From Fulvia fulva (taxonomy: Eukaryota; Ascomycota; Dothideomycetes; Mycosphaerellales; Mycosphaerellaceae), in assembly GCF_020509005.1 (NCBI RefSeq), contig NC_063014.1:1364001-1428000 (forward strand): a stretch of 64,000 bases of DNA, given 5' to 3'. This document shows positions 54,021 through 64,000 of the stretch, piece after piece. The stretch's first letter is position 1, and every line of letters starts with the position of its first letter. The notes under the pieces were generated by a model that saw only the letters and a program-made list of their open reading frames with translations, was not told the DNA's origin and did not search any database. Both the position numbers and the translations under genes were made by a program.

Positions 54021-55312
54021 CAGGACATGTTTGTGTCTGGGTCCGTTTGGTCTTGCTGTTGGTCTTGCTGTTGGTTTTCCCGTCCCTCCTCCTGTTCTTC
54101 CCTTTGGGGTTGGCTCCCTATCATTTGGTTGATTCTCATTTGTCCATTGCTCTGCGCTGCCTTGTACAAGAACGTTGGTCTCCCTATTGCTGGCACTATT
54201 TGTGGCTCCTCTTGTGGCCGGGGTCTCTTATTCGGGTGGGTGGTTCTCTCTGGTTGTTTCTGTTCACCTACTAGGAACCTGGTTGGTGTTGTTACCCTTG
54301 CTTCCCGCGCTCTCCACTGGGCTGATAGTCTAACTGGGCATTGGTTTGACCATGCCGGGTGTTTTCTCCCACATGCTGCGCATCTTGTGTCCTCCTTCCG
54401 TTTTTGGCACTCTTGGGTCGCGTGATCACCAGCACAGTGTGAGCAGACTGGTGTGGCTTTGCTACACTTTGGGGCAATATGTCCGTACTGTTGACAGTTG
54501 AAACATTGAAGGATTCTGTGGTTGCTCTGATGGATTTCTACATCCAGCCTCTCAAAGTCCCAGTACAACCCTTGGTCTAAGACCTTGTTCGCTTGCTCTG
54601 GTGTTGCAACCCATAAGATCAGCGAGGAGGCCCTCTTGCCCTCCTCTATCTTCTTCTTGACCCACGCTGTCTTTGTGATCTGTAGTCCTGGTGCTGTTAC
54701 CTGGTTTTGCCTCTGGAGGTTTGGTGTATCCCTTTGTGTATCAAAGGTTCGTGGGACCCCATGCGCAATTACCATGTACTGTTGATGGGAGACTTTCGCT
54801 GTGCTCCCGATCTTCAGTGTCCACTCCTTGTTTATTTCGAGGGCCTTCTTGTCCTGTACGTGTGCTATAAACAGCTTGACCCCTTTGTTGTCTGCCCTTG
54901 CCCCTACTATTCCCTTTACTCCGATCTTCTCGACTATCTCCCTCCCGGTCATCTTTCCTATCTCTTCCTTCTCTTTCTGGTCCGTAATATGGACTCGTAG
55001 TACTGTGCTTTGAGGGGGGGTGGGTTGGCTCGCGATTGTTGCCCAGGTCGTTGGGCCCTGGGTCTGTCTCGGGTCTCTTTGAGGGTTGTTTCTTGCGTTT
55101 CGTGTTGCTGCCTCGATTGCCATGTTGATCGTAGTGCTTGTTTGTCGTTTGAGCGCCTTCAGTCCCCCGAGCAGTTCGCTCATTACTCCTTTCAGTGCTC
55201 TCTCCGGAAACCTCCCTTCTTCTGCCGCTACCATCTCTTCCGCCTTCTTGCAGAGCGTCCTCCACTCGTCTCCCCCTTGCTCTCGGTCGTCTACTGCCGT
55301 CGTCGTCGCCAT
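54020..55312 (-). CDS. LINE ORF1 protein (gag-like, three CCHC zinc knuckles)
   Basis: 430-residue uninterrupted frame, ATG at 55312. The N terminus is helical; the middle contains the RRM/gag-like region of LINE ORF1 proteins. The C-terminal third has three zinc knuckles: CFNCQQYGHIAPKC, CSHCAGDHATQEC and CAACGRKHPAWSNQC. The last about 80 residues are Gln/Arg/Asp-rich. It should bind the element's RNA in the ribonucleoprotein. Its TGA overlaps the ORF2 ATG in TGATG. Confidence 0.93.
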   Translation of the reverse strand: MATTTAVDDREQGGDEWRTLCKKAEEMVAAEEGRFPERALKGVMSELLGGLKALKRQTSTTINMAIEAATRNARNNPQRDPRQTQGPTTWATIASQPTPPQSTVLRVHITDQKEKEEIGKMTGREIVEKIGVKGIVGARADNKGVKLFIAHVQDKKALEINKEWTLKIGSTAKVSHQQYMVIAHGVPRTFDTQRDTPNLQRQNQVTAPGLQITKTAWVKKKIEEGKRASSLILWVATPEQANKVLDQGLYWDFERLDVEIHQSNHRILQCFNCQQYGHIAPKCSKATPVCSHCAGDHATQECQKRKEDTRCAACGRKHPAWSNQCPVRLSAQWRAREARVTTPTRFLVGEQKQPERTTHPNKRPRPQEEPQIVPAIGRPTFLYKAAQSNGQMRINQMIGSQPQREEQEEGRENQQQDQQQDQTDPDTNMS

Positions 55313-56430
55313 TTTTGGGCCAGTCTATATAGGTAATAGTAGTAGTCCTAAGCAAGGAAGGAATCGTATTTAGCAAGCTAGCTACGAGATAAGGTGACAA
55401 GTCTTAACCGCGCTTTCCTACTCATCTAGCACCACCGTGTAGCCTCGTTTCGAGAGGTTAGCCCGGAGCAAAAGCTTCCCTCTACGCCCTCCCTCCCTGT
55501 TTGCTCCTTAAGCCAATATCCACCTCCATAGGCCTGAGCCCTTTAGTGCTCTCTATTGACCGACATGCGCATCCGTCCTCTCGGGCTGTATAGACAGTGT
55601 CAGCCGTCGCTACTAGTGTACACCACGCCCCAGGTTTTGACGCCCTTCGCGTTACCGCAGCCTATCTCTAGAAAGCGGCCGTCTATGCCTCGCAGGTCTG
55701 CTCGGGGCACACACCACGCCGGGCAGCGTACTCCTTGCGTTTCCACCTACTAACCAATATGAAGTTCCTTATCACCCTGCCCTCGATCCTCCCCGATCAC
55801 AGAACTAATCCACTTGCATTGTACGTCTTTTCCCCGTCCTAACAGCCGTCTTTTCCTTGCTCAGGCTATCGTCTTTTCCTCGTCGCAATCTACCATGTCA
55901 GACTAGGTGCGTTGTGTAGCGGGACAGGCAGTGCCTTAGGCAAAACCCTCGTTCCCATACCGGGTGTTCAACAGGCCCTTACAGGCTTCGTCGCGTGTCC
56001 ACCTACCCACCGCATTGCCCGCTAGCAAACACCAGATTGTTTCGTAGTCCGCTCGACGCCGTTGCATAGTCCGCTCAGTTGTTGTTCTATAGTCCGCTCG
56101 TCCAATGTTCGTCGCTTAGCCCGCTCGGTTTGCGGTCTCCGGAGGTGAAAATTCTGCACTCATACCAGAGGTGTCCTATCGAGCGTATAGGCCACGGTTC
56201 CGCGCCCTTCTTACACGTAGAAAGAAGAGGGACTCGCTCCCGACACGAGTACACGCTCGTCGGATGGTTTTCATACCCGTTTTGCTAGTAGTCCTCTGTT
56301 CGCCGCGGCTTCGCCTACGCTACGCGCCCGTCGCGCCCACGACGCTCCAGCGTGAGAATACTTGGCTCTCTCGTAGCTAGACGAGAGGTTCGTAGCCGAC
56401 ACCACGTACAGGTGATTCTCGTCGTCGACC
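55313..56430 (-). promoter_or_regulatory. LINE 5' UTR / internal promoter region with phased repeats
   Basis: About 1.1 kb between the element's 5' end and ORF1, no frame of note. It contains three copies of CGTCTTTTCC at 55824, 55847 and 55870 (exact 23-bp spacing) and four of TAGTCCGCTC (the fourth TAGCCCGCTC) at 56045, 56067, 56090 and 56117. Tad1-type LINEs need an internal promoter here; the repeats are candidates for it. Confidence 0.65.
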
Positions 56431-56445
56431 CGTCTAGTTTATATA

Positions 56446-59400
56446 CTTAGCTTAGACTACTTATACTAAGGCTATCTACTATCGTAAGTATTAGTATATC
56501 TCCTATATCTTAGCCGTAAACTTGTCCGCGGACTCGGCGTTCAGTCGCTATTTATATAGTATTAGTAGTATAGGCAAGTCTAAGTCGAACTTAGAGAACC
56601 TTAGATTACGCCTAGTATTAGTATAGAACGGCGAGACGCCTATTGTTACGGATACTATATTATTTGCTATAAACTTAGCTAATAGAGTCTAATCTAGCTA
56701 GTCGTCTTAGGTATAGTTAACAAAGATACGTAGGTATTACTCTATTACTTTGTTCGTGTTCTCCGACTGTCTATCTATTTCTAGGTAGAACGACAAAGAT
56801 AGCTTTCGACTAATACTAAGTAGCGCGTATATCCTACGCTAGAATACGGAAACCTATTACGTACTACGATCCGAGATATTAGACTTCGGGAGCCTATGTC
56901 TACTAAATACGTACTTAAGGAATACTAGTACGTAATGCTCTACTATTATCGAGGTAATAGGAATGATATGTCGCTCCTTAGTTAAGCGGTATATAACGGT
57001 TATAATATTCTCGTACGTTTGTCTATCGACTACGCTTATTCCCTTCGGTAGTTTAACTACGAAGTTAATAGAGATATCCTCCTAAGCGCTAAATAGTACT
57101 AGTAGCGGTCTTAATAGCCCTAGGTACTAGATATTAGTATTCTTATTCGTACGGTAAGCGCGGTAGGTACGTATATAGCTCTTAATAAATCGTACGATAC
57201 CTAGCTAGGTATAGTTACGAGCTACTAATTTATACGTCTTCTCGTCCCCTAAGTAACTAGCTACTATATAGTCGTAGAAAGCCTATACGATACGAGTACG
57301 TACCGGGATTTCACCTTTATCTAGATTGTCTTCTAACTCCGGAGAAACGAATAGGAGATAACTACTATACATATTCTTAATATATATTATGCCTCCGACT
57401 AGGACTATATAACGGTTATCGATACGGTGCTTCCTTAGTAAGGTATATAGATCATCTCGTTCTAGCTATTTAACGGCTTCCTTAGCCTCTAGTTACGTAT
57501 AGAGTCCTCGAATAGCGGTCGTAACCGGGGTTATAACATTATTATTATATACCGATAATACTCTAGTAGACGATAGGTTTAGGATACGATCTAGGCCTAG
57601 TAATACCTAATACTACTATTAGTTTCGTAGGTTATCTAGGTCTCTAGGCTTCGGCAAGTCCTATAAACGTCGGGTTAAGCTATCTAGCTTAGTACCCTAA
57701 ACTCCTAGCCTATAGACGATCTTAAAGAAGAACTACGAGAGAAACTCGGCCTAGCGAGCTTGTCTACGGTTCAATTACTTCGTACTTATAAACTATTCGA
57801 GGTTCTTATAATCGGAGTATATAAGCGTCGGCTTGTCCTTAAATTCCGGGTCTAGTAGATTCTTATAATCGTCGGTACCGTATTTGTTAATAGTTAGCTC
57901 CGGTCGCTATTCCTCGAAAGCTTATATAATAGCTAGGAGCTCCTTATTATAGATATCGTAGTTATATTACTAGGGATCTATCTTCTTAGATATATAAGCA
58001 ATAGGATATAATACTCCTTACTCGTTACGTTATAAGAGTACTACTACTATTACGTAATCTAAGGCATCTGTTTCTAGAATAGTCTCTTACCCTAGGTAGA
58101 AGTGTTTTAAGGTAGGCGTATCGATAAATACTTGCTTTAATACCTCGAACGCCTATTAATATACTAGAGACTAGTCCTATAGGACATTCTTCCTCGTAAG
58201 CTTTATTATAGGTAAGTAGATCTTACTAAAATCCTTAATAAACCTACGGTAGAAGTTAGTAAACCCTATAAATAACAAGATGTCGGTAACATTCGCGGGT
58301 ATAGGCTAATTCTTAAAGTATTTAATCTTAGCCGGGCCTATCTTAATGCCCTTATTTGTGATAATAACACCTAGATAAGTAGTCTCGTGTCTAAAGAACT
58401 CGTATTTATTAATATCTAACTAGAGCCCGGCGGTATCTAGCTTTCGTAGAACCTTTAGGATATATTAGATATACTCTTCTCTTATATTGCTAAAGACAAG
58501 TGCGTTATTAAGGTAATATAACACGAAGTCATCTAGAAACTCCCTTAGTGTGTCGTTTATAAATAACTAAAACGTTCCTAGTACATTATATAGTCTAAAA
58601 GGCATAACTACGTACTTAAACCGCCTATATCTAGTAGTAAAAACCGTTTTCTACTCGTCTCCTACTATAATACGGATGCAATTGAACGTAGCGATAACAT
58701 CTAGCTTAGTAAACTATTACGCGCTAGTAATGCGATCTAAGGTCTCTTAAAATAGTAGAATCGGGTAGCGACTCTTCGTCGTAAGCGCGTTTAGAGCTCT
58801 ATAGTCTACGTATACTCGTAGCCCTCTACCCGGCTTTTTAACTATTAGAATAGGTACTACTACTAGTAACACGCTTCTCTAAATAAAACCTTTCTCAAGT
58901 TAGTCGTCGATCTACTTCTTAATCACCTCGTTCTCTCGTATAGAGAAGGAGTATAGTCTTCGAAATAGCGGTGTCTAACTATTCTTTAGCTTAATCTTAT
59001 AGTCTACGCTAGGCCGTCGCGGTAGGACCTTGTCTACTTTCTTACGGCTAAATAGCCGAGCCATTTCCCTAAACTCTACTAGTAACAAAGGGATAGGATC
59101 CTAGTCTTTGTCCTTACCGTTTATAAAACGTTAATAGTTGTTAGCTAATATAGTAGAGGCGTTAAGTTACCGCTAGGTATAGTTACCCCGGGGCTCCTCC
59201 TATCTATCTATATTTTCTTAAGTATTAGTATCTACTAATATCGCCGCGCTACCTCCTAGTACTAGCTTCGCTCTTATACCGAAAGCCTTTAGTATATACG
59301 CGGATAGCGGGTCTCGCGCGACTTACTTATTAGGATTTTCTTTCGGGTCAAATATCTATATTATATATACTTTATAGCCCTTCCTCCGGCTTATACGCCG

Positions 59401-60225
59401 AAGTGCTTCTATATTAATAGGCTTGATATCGATCTCCGGCTTAGTCTCGACCTTTAGTTCTTTCTTCGTTCGACGCGCTAGGCGCTTAAGTATTTTAACC
59501 CTATCGGCGGGTAGTAGCTAGCGGACGTAGTAAGACGGTTCCGGTTTATCGTAGGTATCGACGGCATATCGTATAACTACCTTCGTCGTATACTTCTCCT
59601 ATACTACTATAGGTTCGTCTTTATCCTCTACGTAGGGTTTAGCGTAATTAGATAGAGCTTAAGGTCGCGAACTCTCTAGTACTAGTATCTCGGTCTAAAG
59701 AACGCCTCTTAGTATAATACCCTTATTGTTAATAGACTATACGTATACTAGTTCAGTTCCGAGTATATAGTTCTGTCGACAATATAGTAAGAATAGGGTT
59801 ATAGTTCCTAACGTATAGTAGAACGTAGGTTAATACTCGTCGTACTAGGGACGGCCGAGGACTATATCGTATTCTAGTAATACGTAGTAGCTAGACCTAG
59901 TCTCTACGTAGTTACCGATCTAAATCTATACCGTTGTTCTATAAGTAATAAGGTTACTAGTAGGTCGGCTATCTACTAATATTAGCCCTAACGGATTAGG
60001 TAGCTATATTATATTAAGGTTATTCTTATACGTAAAGTCGATATTAAAGTACGTAGAGTTAGTACTATTATTATAAAGGGTTTGAGTAGGGATCTTTCTA
60101 TTCACTATATATTATATAAGACTACGAGGCGACGGTAGACCCCGGCCCTAAAACACGACATATTCGAAAGCTCTTATTAAGGCCATTCTAACGATATATA
60201 AAGTAGGCTACTACCCCTAGGACTA
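56446..60225 (-). pseudogene. Ty3/gypsy (chromovirus) pol remnant: protease, RT, RNase H, integrase
   Basis: Minus-strand reading, stops ignored. A protease-like segment lies near 59950 (LGLILVDSRPTSNLI) and LGRP-stop-YDEY near 59850. Reverse transcriptase at about 58850-58400 includes [54 protein letters not shown] (YLDD-type site altered) and [17 protein letters not shown]. RNase H at about 58100-57800 includes DALDYVIVVVLLQ. Integrase follows towards 56446. Stops are TAG at Trp/Gln positions. The gag and 5' LTR are missing: at 60226 another LINE copy begins. Continues beyond the LINE in the fragment at 49698-50418. Confidence 0.88.
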
Positions 60226-62220
60226 AGGGAGTTCTACCTTATTTAATCTAGATAGCTTAAAGCTCTCTTCACCCTATTTCTTTAGCTCTAAACGCCGCGG
60301 AGGTGCCTAGCTACATTAGGTAACTCCTAGGTAATAGTAGTCTAGGCTACGGTACTAACGGCGCCTACGTCTCTATAGGCGAAGCTCCCCTAAGACAACT
60401 AGTAGTAACTTATAGAGGACGTAAAAAGTATAGAAACTAACGATTAGCTCCTATACCGGTCTCTATAGGTAATAATCACTTAGCTACGTACGGCGCTTAT
60501 ACTGTCGTATTACCGAGGGTAATAAGAAATAAGGACGACGTCTTAGGCGATTAGTAAGGCCACCCGGAATCAACACCCCTATAGCTAGGTATCGGTCGCG
60601 GCATCGACACTAGGCCCCCGCCTAACGTACGATATAGTTACGATCCGTATTGTAGTAAACGAAGACTAGGCCGAAGTTACGAAGCTATCGAATAAGGAGC
60701 TCGCCTAACGGATTAACTAACTAGGGGTAGTCGTAGTGAACTAATAGTCTAACGGTACTCTATAGATCTATACTAGCTCTACTACTACTAGGAGGTACCT
60801 AAAGGTATAGCTATAGTAGGTATCTAAGGTTACGGTATTAGCGAAGGTCTTAACGAAGCAATTTACGATCCTAGTCTACGACATACCTAAGGAGTTCGAC
60901 CTAACTAACTAAGGTCACCTACGTACTCTCTAAGAGGACAACCCGGTCACTCTTAACTCTCTAATCTAGAAGGCGGCTTGGCTCTATAGGAAATGGCTAG
61001 AAGGTAAGAAGGCCTCGGCGCTAATAGTATAGCTATAAGACGTAAAAGCGGCGGATCTAGCGATAGAACAAGGCCTAATCTAGCAATATAGCCTTAAGAT
61101 AGTAGAAAAGCACTCCTTATCCTTTCGTGTCCTCTAATGCTTCAAATGCTAATAGTATAGACACTGAACCTATACGTATATAAATAAGTAGGCCTACTCG
61201 AACTATATAGGAGACTATATATCTAGGGACTATATATCGGCTACGAGGCGGTACGCGAACTGTCCGGGGTACTACCTATCGTATAGCGCGGAATGCCTAT
61301 AGCGGAAACTAGCGAACAACAAGGCAATTATAAATAGAACCGCCGCCCTAAGATTCTACGGCGACCGTAAGGCTAGTCTATACCGGAACTAGCTAGCGGC
61401 GGTCGGGTATAAGCGCCCTAGGGCCGAGAATAATATAAAGGATACGTAACCTAGGGCGTACGGGAGGCCACGTACTCTACTAGCTATAGCGAGGAAATCT
61501 AACTAGACCCGGCTCCTCTTTAGTATATAACCGATAGGCGTAGACTAGGACGCGCTAGGTAGTAGGACATAGGACATTATAGAGGAAATAATTATCGATA
61601 ACGATAACTAGCCTCGATACGCTTAGTATTACCTAGTATAACGTTAACTATAGTAAGGATATAGTCTAGAACTATTTTCTATACGAGGCGGACCCGTACG
61701 TCTACTACGTCCTAGTAATCTAGGAGCTATAGATTAACCCGTACTATAAGAGACTAACGACATATAAGTTACTAGGCTATACGACATACCTACGAGGAGA
61801 CGGTAGACCCCGTACGTACTTCTATATTAGTAAGGATATACTAGAATCCGACTAGGAGGTAGTGTACTACGTAGATAAAGAAGGCGGGGGAGATATTACC
61901 TCCCTCGATATAGGTAGTACTTAGATATATAACATATATATATAACCGCTAGCCTCGAGGTCTAGCCGCGACCTTAGGGTCTATAGACACCTAGACAGTA
62001 CGCTTAAGAGACAAGGGTACTATATCGTAGTAGGAGACTTTAATATATACTACCCTTCCTAGGAAAGCCTTATATAGCTATACCCTATAGCTAACGAAGT
62101 AATCGACTTAATAGTAAGCAACGTAATTGCTATTAATATCCTAAAGGACCTAGGTACCTAGAAGAGAGGGGGACTCTAAGGTACGATCGACCTCTCCTAG
62201 ATCTTAGATAGCTACTATTA
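60226..62220 (+). mobile_element. RIP-mutated LINE copy (ORF1 and start of ORF2), 3'-incomplete
   Basis: The first 617 bp equal 43358-43974. Ignoring stops, the plus strand then reads a LINE ORF1 (ILVYDIPKEFDL, SLI-stop-KAAWLYRKWLEG, then CFKC with two stops and YRH, the first zinc knuckle, at about 61140). The ORF2 endonuclease follows (YYIVVGDFNIYYPS near 62030 and GTIDLS near 62185). No reverse transcriptase follows. It differs from the intact LINE at 50-56 kb in sequence and is on the opposite strand. The end at about 62220 is approximate. Confidence 0.75.
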
Positions 62221-62700
62221 CGGGCGACCCGCGCTACTTCACTACCGAAGCGTCGGCCCGGCTAAACCGCGGACCTTCCGTATCGGGTTAGCGCGGCTTA
62301 GCGCTTCCTTATAAGCCCGCCGCGCCTCACGCTCCTCTTTCGTAGCTTCGTAGAACAATAACTATCTCAATTAGACTCTATAGTACGCGCGCCCTTATAG
62401 TTTGTTCTACTACCCTACCTAGATTACGGATTTAGGTAAGGGACGGGTAACAATAGGATAGAACTCGAATCGCGAGATCGCGACACCCTAGAACACGGTA
62501 AGGCGTATTGCGCGTAGATACCTAGAGAGCGTAACGCGGCGACATTATTAGTAGGTAGTCGCGCGTTAGTAAATAGTCAGGATATAGGTATCGTTACGCC
62601 TCCCCCGAACAACCTAGACAATATGACCTTATAGATAGATAGCGGTATACTGCTACCCTAGAAGCCTAATTAGAAGGGTAAAGGTAAGTAGTAACGCACC
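62221..62700. other. RIPed sequence of unclear origin
   Basis: CpG is retained but CpA is rare. No reading frame, LTR pair or TIR can be assigned. It may include the 5' LTR or leader of the element whose gag follows. Confidence 0.35.
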
Positions 62701-64000
62701 TCTCTTTTCCCCGACCTCTCCTCTTTTCCTTAGAGTTAGACATAGGACGACAACCGGCGTGTTATATTTAATACCGGTGTCGCGTTATAGTAAGAGATTA
62801 ACAAAGTATTATAGAAGGCTATCGACCGAGTAGTAGCTAGCGAGATTAACTTTATAGAACTGTTCGAGTTTAAGCTCGAAGAGAACCCTAACGACCCCGA
62901 CGAACTAGACGAGGTGTATCTATTACTCGACGAGGCAGAGTATATCCTCGTATCCGAATACTAGAATGTCGATCTAGACAAACTCGTAAACCTCGCTTCC
63001 TAATACCTAAAGACTACCTACGATTTAGTACTATAGGTAGTTAATACTATAATTACTAAAGGCTAGTAACTCGATGTAATAGAGCGAGCTAATACCGTCT
63101 AGAACGACTAGTATACTACGCTATATACCGAGTACGACCGCATCTATAAGATGCTATAAAGCGAAGAGGCTATAACGTAGAGCATAGCCGCGGACCTTAA
63201 GAGTAAGAAGGATTACGACCTAGCCAAGTTGTAAGAGGTAGAGAAGAAGTATAAGGAAGCTAATAACTTGTATAAGCAGTTTAGTAAGATCTACGAGAAA
63301 GAGAAGAAGAAGGTATAGGATGCCGAGGTAAAGAAGTAGGACGCTAAAGCAAAAAACCTGGCCCTATAGAAGGAGATCGATAACTTGAAGGCTCGACTCG
63401 AAGCTATAGGTACTATATAGAACGAAGGAGGCAATCGAGGCCGATCTAGTCGCCGACCCTCTCGTTCCTGCCTACGTAAGACTTCACTCGAGTAGCTAAT
63501 ACGTAAGTAACGCGAAGCTACTAGTAGAGACGGGGGTAGTAGTAGTAGAGATAACGATAATAATAGCAATAGCGGAAGACATAATAACCGCCGCGATAAT
63601 CGCCTACGCCTAGATAACCGCGACTCGAGACTACGTTCTAGTCGTATATAGACACTACTTACGGACCTCTCTAAACGCCTATTTACTATCGACCGTACCC
63701 TAACTCGCGGCATAGAGATTAGGAAAGGCGTGCTAGATCCTAGACACTTTAAGAAGGATAACGATCCGAATTTCGATAGCTAGTATAGTAGCGTGCTCCT
63801 AAAGTTGACTATAGCCACTTTCCGTATAGAAGTAGATAGTCTACGCTTCGTGTACGGATAGACCTAAGGAGATCCCTAGCGAAGCATTAAGCCGAGGATC
63901 CCTATACTAGGGCAACAGTCCTTTAATAAGTTTAAGATAGGCGAAGAACTATTAGATTAGATAACACGCTAGTATAGCACCCGTAACGAAGGAACTAAGG
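62701..64000 (+). pseudogene. Ty3/gypsy-type gag remnant, continues past the window
   Basis: Plus-strand reading with stops ignored gives an acidic segment (NFIELFEFKLEENPNDPDEL near 62850), then a long coiled coil (DYDLAKL..EVEKKYKEANNLYKQFSKIY near 63220-63290). Then comes LTDLSKRLFTIDRTLTRGIE and DPRHFKKDNDPNFDS (63660-63780), resembling the gag segment DPxxFxGD..F..W. The last recognisable block is SVLLKLTIATFRIEVDSLRF. The coiled coil before the capsid-like part is usual in chromovirus gags of ascomycetes. Orientation is opposite to the pol at 56-60 kb, so it is probably a separate element. Confidence 0.6.

Larger units (their letters stand above)
50404..56445 (-). mobile_element. Tad1-like non-LTR retrotransposon (LINE), full length, barely RIPed
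   Basis: Element 50419-56430 (6,012 bp) between identical 15-bp copies of cgtctagtttatata (50404-50418 and 56431-56445). It reads on the minus strand: 5' UTR about 1.1 kb, ORF1 55312-54020, ORF2 54020-50619, 3' UTR about 200 bp and an (ATCT)n-type tail (gatagatagatt on the plus strand). CA and TG are abundant, in sharp contrast to the RIPed sequence on both sides. It sits inside the gypsy element. Confidence 0.95.

Noticed and set aside
63291..63713. 140-codon minus-strand frame, Arg/Ser/Leu-rich
   Set aside because: Antisense shadow of the RIPed gag coiled coil; the composition follows from TAG/TAT-rich sequence.
1..64000. tRNA, rRNA, CRISPR or secondary-metabolite cluster
   Set aside because: I looked for tRNA B-box/T-loop words, tandem spaced repeats and PKS/NRPS/terpene synthase motifs and saw none. 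CRISPR is not expected in a fungal nuclear genome.

Overview
The window is nuclear DNA of a filamentous ascomycete. The genes carry short spliceosomal introns (about 48-60 nt, GT..AG), and the set includes creA, CKS1, AMS1, ECM11, MOB3 and ZNG1 homologues. The transposons show repeat-induced point mutation (RIP): CpA/TpG are strongly depleted and TpA enriched, with Trp/Gln codons turned into TAG and Cys codons into Tyr. Protein style suggests a Dothideomycete, probably Mycosphaerellales; this is an impression and no search was run.

Layout. About 1-42 kb is gene-bearing and of normal composition: a Ser-rich hypothetical gene, CKS1 (4 exons), a RIP-damaged hAT element, the vacuolar alpha-mannosidase AMS1, a TPR-like hypothetical gene, a gene-free stretch of about 4.8 kb, creA, a Tc1 element, ECM11 divergent from an F-box gene, a rhamnose mutarotase-family gene convergent with a DhaK-only kinase, a purine (NAT/NCS2) permease with a 287-bp Tc1-derived MITE in its promoter, a small dsRNA-binding-domain protein, a two-exon hypothetical gene, a small membrane protein, ZNG1 divergent from MOB3, and a short F-box-like gene.

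About 42.1-64 kb is a transposon island with no host gene that I can see. Target-site duplications allow its nesting to be read. A chromodomain Ty3/gypsy element (minus strand) was split first by a 5,476-bp Ty1/copia element (234-bp LTRs, TSD gtatc). A 6,012-bp Tad1-like LINE also split it (15-bp TSD). The gypsy and copia elements are heavily RIPed. The LINE is nearly intact, with only two in-frame TAG codons in ORF2, so it arrived after the RIP that ruined its host element. RIPed fragments of this LINE and of a second LINE, and the gag of another gypsy element, fill the rest.

How the parts relate. The genes are mostly unlinked housekeeping and regulatory functions: cell cycle (CKS1), carbon repression (creA), STRIPAK signalling (MOB3), meiosis (ECM11), metal metallochaperone (ZNG1) and glycan turnover (AMS1). 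The only loosely metabolic group is mutarotase, DhaK kinase and permease at 24.8-28.8 kb. The best new observations concern the mobile elements: complete boundaries with TSDs for five of them, an autonomous/MITE Tc1 pair, a MITE in a permease promoter, a TGATG ORF1/ORF2 junction and phased 5'-UTR repeats in the LINE, and a half-tRNA-iMet-type primer site in the copia element. I see no wholly new system.
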